Shown: one piece after another, positions 40,294-46,527 of the stretch
Layout: each line of letters begins with the position of its first letter
How positions within the stretch are numbered: position 1 is the stretch's first letter
DNA from: Chloroflexota bacterium
Lineage (GTDB): Bacteria; Chloroflexota; Chloroflexia; Thermomicrobiales; JADLAZ01
DNA length: 46,527 nt
NCBI GenBank assembly: GCA_020849725.1
Contig: JADLAZ010000064.1
Location: 1-46,527, forward strand
Direction of reading: 5' to 3'
The notes under the pieces: generated by a model
Told to the model about the DNA's origin: nothing
What the model saw: only the letters and a program-made list of their open reading frames with translations
The model's database searches: none
Position numbers and translations under genes: made by a program

Positions 40294-41793
40294 CTAGAAG
40301 AACCGGTACTGCCGCGCCAGCTCCAGGACCGGCTGCGAGGCGAAGCCGAAAGCAACCGTCATCAGCACCGACAGCCCGACGCCGACGTGGAGGAGCTTGG
40401 TGGACTGGTTCCGCAGCGTCTGCGTCGACTCGCCGAAGTACATCACGGCGATGACGCGCAGGTAGAAGTAGGCCGAAATGGCGCTCGTCACCACCACCCA
40501 CACCGCCAGCCAGACCAGGCCAGCTTCGATCGCGGCGACGATGACAAAGTACTTGGCCCAGAAACCGAGCAGCGGCGGCACGCCCAGCAGCGAGAACAGG
40601 CAGATCGCCAGCGCCAGCGCCGGCAGCGGTGCGCGCGAGGCCAGGCCGTTGTAGTCCTCCAGGTACGTCCCGCCGCCTCGGTGTTGCACCCAGATGACCA
40701 CGCCGAACGCGCCGATGTTCATGAACACGTACGCGAAGGTGTAGAAGAGCAGCGATGGTACGCCCAGGTCCGTCTCGGTCGCGCGGTAGGAGGCCAGGCC
40801 CACCAGCATGTACCCAGTGTGGGCGATGCTGGAGTAGGCCAGCAACCGCTTGATATTGCGCTGCGAGACGGCCACGACGTTGCCGAGCGTCATCGTCAGC
40901 ACTGCCAGCACCATGACCGCGATCGTCCATTGCGCGGCCATCGGCCCCATCGCCTCGACCAGTACTCGGACGATGGCGACGAAGGCGGCTGCTTTCGGCC
41001 CGACTGACAAGAACGCCGATACCGGCGTCGGCGCGCCTGTGTAGGCGTCCGGCGTCCACATGTGGAAAGGCACCGCCGCCGCTTTGAAGCCTAGCCCGAC
41101 GACGAGCAGCAGCAGCGCGAACAACATCGTTCGGCTGGTCCACAGGTCCTGCGACGCTGTCAGGTAGCGGGCGATCTGGGTCAGGTTCGTGTGTCCGGTC
41201 ACACCGTACAACCAGGCCATGCCGTAGACCAGGATGGCCGTGGCGAAGATGCCCAGCAGGAAGTACTTGATCGCCGCCTCGAGCGACTCCTCGCGCGTGC
41301 GCTGGAAGCCCGTCATGACGTAGATCGCTACCGACGACAACTCGATGCCGATGAAGATCATCACCAGATCGCCGGCTGAGGCCGTCAACATCATGCCGAG
41401 CGTGCCGAGCGCCAGCACCATCAGGTACTCCGGCAGCGGCATCCGGCGCAGCGGCATGTAGGTGGCCGAGATCAGCACCGTCAGCAGCGCCGCACTGAGG
41501 ATCACGACCATGAAGAAGACCGCCAGCGGGTCCCAGCGCACCATGCCGCCGAAGGTCGAAGCGCTCGGCAATCGTGTCACACCACCGGGTCCGGGTAGGC
41601 CAACCACGCCGAGCCAGATGGTCGCCACCAGCGCACCGCCAAACCCGATCAGACTCAGCCAGGTCAGCAGCCGCTCGTGGTTCCGCAGCAAGATCAGGTC
41701 GACGACGATCAGCGCCAGTGCCAGCGCCAGCACGATCAACTGCGGCGCCATCAGAGAGAAATCCACCTCCGGAAAGACCATCTGCGGGACCAC
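40294..41793 (-). CDS. nuoN: NADH-quinone oxidoreductase subunit N
   Basis: A 499-residue, 14-helix proton-pumping subunit of complex I in the cytoplasmic membrane. It has GIELSSVAIYVMTGFQRTRE followed by the ESLEAAIKYFLLGIFATAIL segment (conserved Glu and Lys), PFHMWTPDAYTGAPTPVSAF and AYSSIAHTGYMLVGLASY, typical of NuoN. The GTG start at 41793 follows GAGGAGG. It is the last gene of the nuo run. Confidence 0.96.
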   Translation of the reverse strand: MVPQMVFPEVDFSLMAPQLIVLALALALIVVDLILLRNHERLLTWLSLIGFGGALVATIWLGVVGLPGPGGVTRLPSASTFGGMVRWDPLAVFFMVVILSAALLTVLISATYMPLRRMPLPEYLMVLALGTLGMMLTASAGDLVMIFIGIELSSVAIYVMTGFQRTREESLEAAIKYFLLGIFATAILVYGMAWLYGVTGHTNLTQIARYLTASQDLWTSRTMLFALLLLVVGLGFKAAAVPFHMWTPDAYTGAPTPVSAFLSVGPKAAAFVAIVRVLVEAMGPMAAQWTIAVMVLAVLTMTLGNVVAVSQRNIKRLLAYSSIAHTGYMLVGLASYRATETDLGVPSLLFYTFAYVFMNIGAFGVVIWVQHRGGGTYLEDYNGLASRAPLPALALAICLFSLLGVPPLLGFWAKYFVIVAAIEAGLVWLAVWVVVTSAISAYFYLRVIAVMYFGESTQTLRNQSTKLLHVGVGLSVLMTVAFGFASQPVLELARQYRFF

Positions 41794-41857
41794 AGAGCCT
41801 CCTCACAACCTGACTTCGTCGGGTGTTGTCGCAATCGACAGCGCTGGCTGCCCGCCG

Positions 41858-43354
41858 CTAGCGCATGGCAAGCTGCGGCACGCCGGCCAGCAGCGCCTGC
41901 ACCGGGCCATGCAGGATGGCAAAGACGGGACCGGGGAATACGCCCAGCGCGACGGTCAAGACCACCAGCGGCGCAAGTGTCGCCAGCTCCAGACGGGTGA
42001 CATCGTGATAGCCGCGCACGTTGTCGCTCTCCGAGCCGAAGATGAAGCGCTGGTAGAGCCACATCATGTAGAAGGCAGCGAGGATAATGACCAGCATCGA
42101 CACGACCGCCATCCACCGGAACGGCCCGATAGTGAATGCGCCCAGGATCGTCAGATACTCGCCGATGAAGCCGCTCAGGCCGGGCAGCCCGATCGACGAG
42201 AACATGAACAGGCCGAACAGCGAGGCGTAGACAGGCATCCGCGTCGCCAGCCCACCGAAGTGGCTGATCTCGCGGGTGTGGGCTCGCTCGTAGATGACGC
42301 CGACCAACAGAAACAGCGCGCCGGTGACGAAGCCGTGGCTCAGCATGACGATCATCGCGCCTTCTAGCCCCTGCTGATTGAGCGCGAAGATACCGAGCGT
42401 CACGAAGCCCATGTGGCTGACCGACGTGTAGGCGATCAGCCGCTTCAAGTCCGGCTGCACCAGCGCCACCAGGGCACCATAGATGATCGCCACCGTCGAC
42501 AGCAGCAGCACCCAGAACGCAAGCTCGCGGCTGGCGGCTGGGAAGAGCGGGAGATTGAAGCGCAGCATGCCGTAGCCGCCCATCTTCAGCAGCACGCCGG
42601 CCAGAATGACCGAGCCAGCCGTTGGCGCCTGGACGTGAGCGTCCGGCAGCCAGGTATGAAACGGCCACATCGGCACCTTGATCGCGAAGGCGATGAAGAA
42701 GGCCAGGAACACCCACACCTGATAGGTTAGCGGCATCTGTGGGATGACCGCCATCATGTCCAGCACGTCGAGCGAGCGCCGCCCGGTCACCCGGTAATAG
42801 GTCTCGTACATAACGACGATGCCGACCAGCATCAGCAGGCTGCCGGCCAGCGTGTAGAGGAAGAACTTGACGGCGGCGTAGACCCGGTTGGCGCTGCCCC
42901 AGATGCCGATCAGCAGCGCCATCGGGATCAGCACCACTTCCCAGAAGATGTAGAACAGGAACAGGTCCAGGCTGATGAAAACGCCGATCATGCCCGTACC
43001 CAGCAGCAGCATCGAGATGTAGTACTCGCGCACGCGCCGCTGGATCGGCCCCCAACTGGCGGTGATGGCAATCACTTGCAACAGCGCCGTTAGCACCACC
43101 AGCAGCACACTGATGCCGTCGACGCCCAGGTGGTACGACAGCCCGATCTCCGGCAGCCAGGCGACCCGCTCTTCGAACTGCATTCCCGGAGCGGTGGGAC
43201 GAAAGCTGACCAGCATGACCAGCGACACCAGAAACGACAGCGCCGACGCCGTCAGCGCCAGCCAGCGCGTCGACTGATCGCTCAGCCGCGGCAGGAGCAA
43301 GATGATGAGCGCCGCCACCAGCGGGATGTAGGTCATTATCGACAGGATCGGCAC
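41858..43354 (-). CDS. nuoM: NADH-quinone oxidoreductase subunit M
   Basis: A 498-residue Mrp-antiporter-like proton channel. Conserved parts are FYIFWEVVLIPMALLIGIWG (key Glu), AVKFFLYTLAGSLLML (key Lys), KVPMWPFHTWLPDAHVQAPT and LIAYTSVSHMGFVTLGIFAL. The GTG start follows CGGAGAG. It lies 45 bases after nuoL and 64 before nuoN. Confidence 0.97.
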   Translation of the reverse strand: MPILSIMTYIPLVAALIILLLPRLSDQSTRWLALTASALSFLVSLVMLVSFRPTAPGMQFEERVAWLPEIGLSYHLGVDGISVLLVVLTALLQVIAITASWGPIQRRVREYYISMLLLGTGMIGVFISLDLFLFYIFWEVVLIPMALLIGIWGSANRVYAAVKFFLYTLAGSLLMLVGIVVMYETYYRVTGRRSLDVLDMMAVIPQMPLTYQVWVFLAFFIAFAIKVPMWPFHTWLPDAHVQAPTAGSVILAGVLLKMGGYGMLRFNLPLFPAASRELAFWVLLLSTVAIIYGALVALVQPDLKRLIAYTSVSHMGFVTLGIFALNQQGLEGAMIVMLSHGFVTGALFLLVGVIYERAHTREISHFGGLATRMPVYASLFGLFMFSSIGLPGLSGFIGEYLTILGAFTIGPFRWMAVVSMLVIILAAFYMMWLYQRFIFGSESDNVRGYHDVTRLELATLAPLVVLTVALGVFPGPVFAILHGPVQALLAGVPQLAMR

Positions 43355-43399
43355 GCGCGTCTCTCCGTAGGTGCTGAGATCGACCGCTCCCGGCCGCGC

Positions 43400-45313
<1,914 letters not shown>

Positions 45314-45326
45314 TCGTCTCCTCGAT

Positions 45327-45638
45327 CTACTGGCGCAGCGTCTGGATCGCCTCGATGTCGACCGTGTCTTTGCGGCGCTGGAGCGCGACGATCAGCGCCA
45401 GCCCGACGGCCGCCTCGGCCGCCGCCACCGTCAGGATGAAAACGACGAAGCTCTGACCGGCGAACGAGTTGAGCGCCCGGTTGAAGCCGACCAGCGACAG
45501 ATTGACCGCATTCAGCATCAACTCGGCTGACATGAAGATGACGAAGATGTTGCGGCGCGTCAGCACACCGGTCATGCCGATTCCGAAAAGTAGCCCGCTG
45601 ACGATCAGGAACCACTCCAGCGGCACCGTCTGCATCAC
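45327..45638 (-). CDS. nuoK: NADH-quinone oxidoreductase subunit K
   Basis: A 103-residue, three-helix subunit with GLLFGIGMTGVLTRRNIFVI, SAELMLNAVNLSLVGFNRAL (conserved Glu in the helix) and FVVFILTVAAAEAAVGLALI (second Glu). The GTG start overlaps the nuoJ stop as GTGA; an ATG one codon later is equally possible. Confidence 0.96.
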   Translation of the reverse strand: MMQTVPLEWFLIVSGLLFGIGMTGVLTRRNIFVIFMSAELMLNAVNLSLVGFNRALNSFAGQSFVVFILTVAAAEAAVGLALIVALQRRKDTVDIEAIQTLRQ

Positions 45639-46327
45639 TCACGCTCCTGCCGCGCTGCCGGCGTCTGCTCCAGCGCGGCATTGGCCAGCGCCGCCGCGTC
45701 GACCGGGCCGCCACGCGCCCGCGCCAACTGCTCGACGCGGTCCATCGCCAGCCGCGCCCGCGCCTGGCTCAGCGAGATGCCAGCCGCCCCTTCGGCGTCG
45801 GCGGCGCCTGGTTGTCGCGCCAGGGCGATCGCACCGATAGCGGCTACGAGCAGCACCAGCGACACGACCACGAACGGGAATAGGTACTCGTTGTACAACA
45901 CCCGGCCGAAGGCCTGGGTTGTCCCACCGACCGCCTGCGTCGCCGCTGGCGTCCACACGCCAGCCTGGCCGACCGGGAAGCCACCAACTACCGTCGTCGC
46001 CAGCACCACCTCGACGAACGCCGCCACGCCGACCACTGGCGCGACGATCATCTGCACCGGGTGGCCAGGATGCATCTCCGGCAGATCATCCATGCGCACC
46101 AGCATGACGACGAACACCACCAGCACCATGACCGCGCCGCCGTAGATGATCATCATCGCCATCGCCAGGAACTCGGCCGACGCCAGCACGAACAGGCCGG
46201 CGATGTTGAAGAAGGCAAAGACCAGCGCCGTGCCGCAGTGGATCGGGTTGCGCGCCAGGATCGTCCCAAGCCCGCCAATCACGGCCGCGGCCGACAAGAC
46301 GGCGAACGCGATCTGCTCGATGCTCAT
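45635..46327 (-). CDS. nuoJ: NADH-quinone oxidoreductase subunit J
   Basis: About 230 residues with five predicted membrane helices. It begins MSIEQIAFAVLSAAAVIGGL and has ILARNPIHCGTALVFAFFNI and EFLAMAMMIIYGGAVMVLVV, the conserved NuoJ Tyr-Gly-Gly-Ala region. The C-terminal tail (about 65 residues) is soluble, Ala/Arg-rich and longer than usual. The start could also be the ATG nine bases upstream. It overlaps nuoK. Confidence 0.93.
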   Translation of the reverse strand: MSIEQIAFAVLSAAAVIGGLGTILARNPIHCGTALVFAFFNIAGLFVLASAEFLAMAMMIIYGGAVMVLVVFVVMLVRMDDLPEMHPGHPVQMIVAPVVGVAAFVEVVLATTVVGGFPVGQAGVWTPAATQAVGGTTQAFGRVLYNEYLFPFVVVSLVLLVAAIGAIALARQPGAADAEGAAGISLSQARARLAMDRVEQLARARGGPVDAAALANAALEQTPAARQERE

Positions 46328-46358
46328 GCATACCATCCACCCATCATCGCGCGCCTGC

Positions 46359-46527
46359 TCAGCGCACCTGCGGCCCGCCGATCGGCCACGGGCTGACCAA
46401 CTCACCCATCTGCCCCAGTTCACCCTCAACCTTGAGGAGGCCGTCGCGGTCCTGCGTCGCCAGCTCGAACTCGTGGCTCATCGTGATCGCGTCGGTTGGG
46501 CAGACCTGCGCGCACAGCCCGCAGAAC
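46359..46527 (-). CDS. nuoI: NADH-quinone oxidoreductase subunit I (C-terminal end, partial)
   Basis: The frame is open to the right edge and stops at 46359. The visible part begins FCGLCAQVCPTDAITMSHEF, the second 4Fe-4S ferredoxin motif of NuoI, and ends in a short variable tail. The N-terminal half and first cluster lie outside the window. It starts the nuoI-N run in the window. Confidence 0.92.
   Translation of the reverse strand, partial: FCGLCAQVCPTDAITMSHEFELATQDRDGLLKVEGELGQMGELVSPWPIGGPQVR

Overview
The window is GC-rich bacterial chromosome with one large defence locus. Gene content points to a Chloroflexota-type bacterium (Thermomicrobia or Sphaerobacter-like): a PASTA kinase with a Thr-rich linker, a YceI lipoprotein, a DUF815 ATPase, a T-box in front of valS, a 58-residue basic protein of a type seen in that phylum, and a nuoI-J-K-L-M-N run. 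This placement is an inference from gene content; no 16S gene is present.

Layout. 1-7100: end of a hydroxyacid dehydrogenase, an M20 carboxypeptidase, galM and pcrA/uvrD (minus), a DinB-like protein, pyrE and a lipoprotein. 7100-15600: pknB-like PASTA kinase, amidase and YceI lipoprotein (minus), rpe and a DUF815 ATPase (plus), a small basic protein, an RraA-like protein and a frameshifted DUF3592 gene (minus). 15606-27177: a complete type I CRISPR-Cas locus read on the minus strand in the order cas6-cas3-cas8-cas7-cas5-cas4/cas1 fusion-cas2-leader-array. Gene order and protein types match the MYXAN/DEV class (Cas8a1/Csx13, DevR-like Cas7, DevS-like Cas5, Cmx6-like Cas6). The array has 46 identical 36-nt repeats and 45 spacers. 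27480-30820: amidohydrolase, Rieske protein and ThDP enzyme, a probable catabolic operon diverging from cas. 30953-38839 (minus): valS, mpg, a glutaredoxin-like protein, three GT4 glycosyltransferases and a small helical protein, tightly spaced behind a T-box (about 38881-39135). 39174-39245: tRNA-Pro(TGG). 39483-40202: HAD hydrolase. 40294-46527: nuoN, M, L, K, J and the end of nuoI.

Most interesting observations. Three spacers (17083-17118, 17443-17477, 17657-17693) share the same first 15 nt next to the repeat when read in crRNA orientation, and all encode EMAGP-(V/I)-(I/L)-x-D in the same codon phase. This looks like repeated capture, at one fixed protospacer position, from diverged relatives of one invader. 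Two further spacers share a 16-nt core at an offset. The T-box sits in front of an apparent operon in which valS and DNA repair are joined to envelope or polysaccharide glycosyltransferases. Two copies of a 28-nt palindromic repeat and one copy of another interspersed hairpin family lie between genes.
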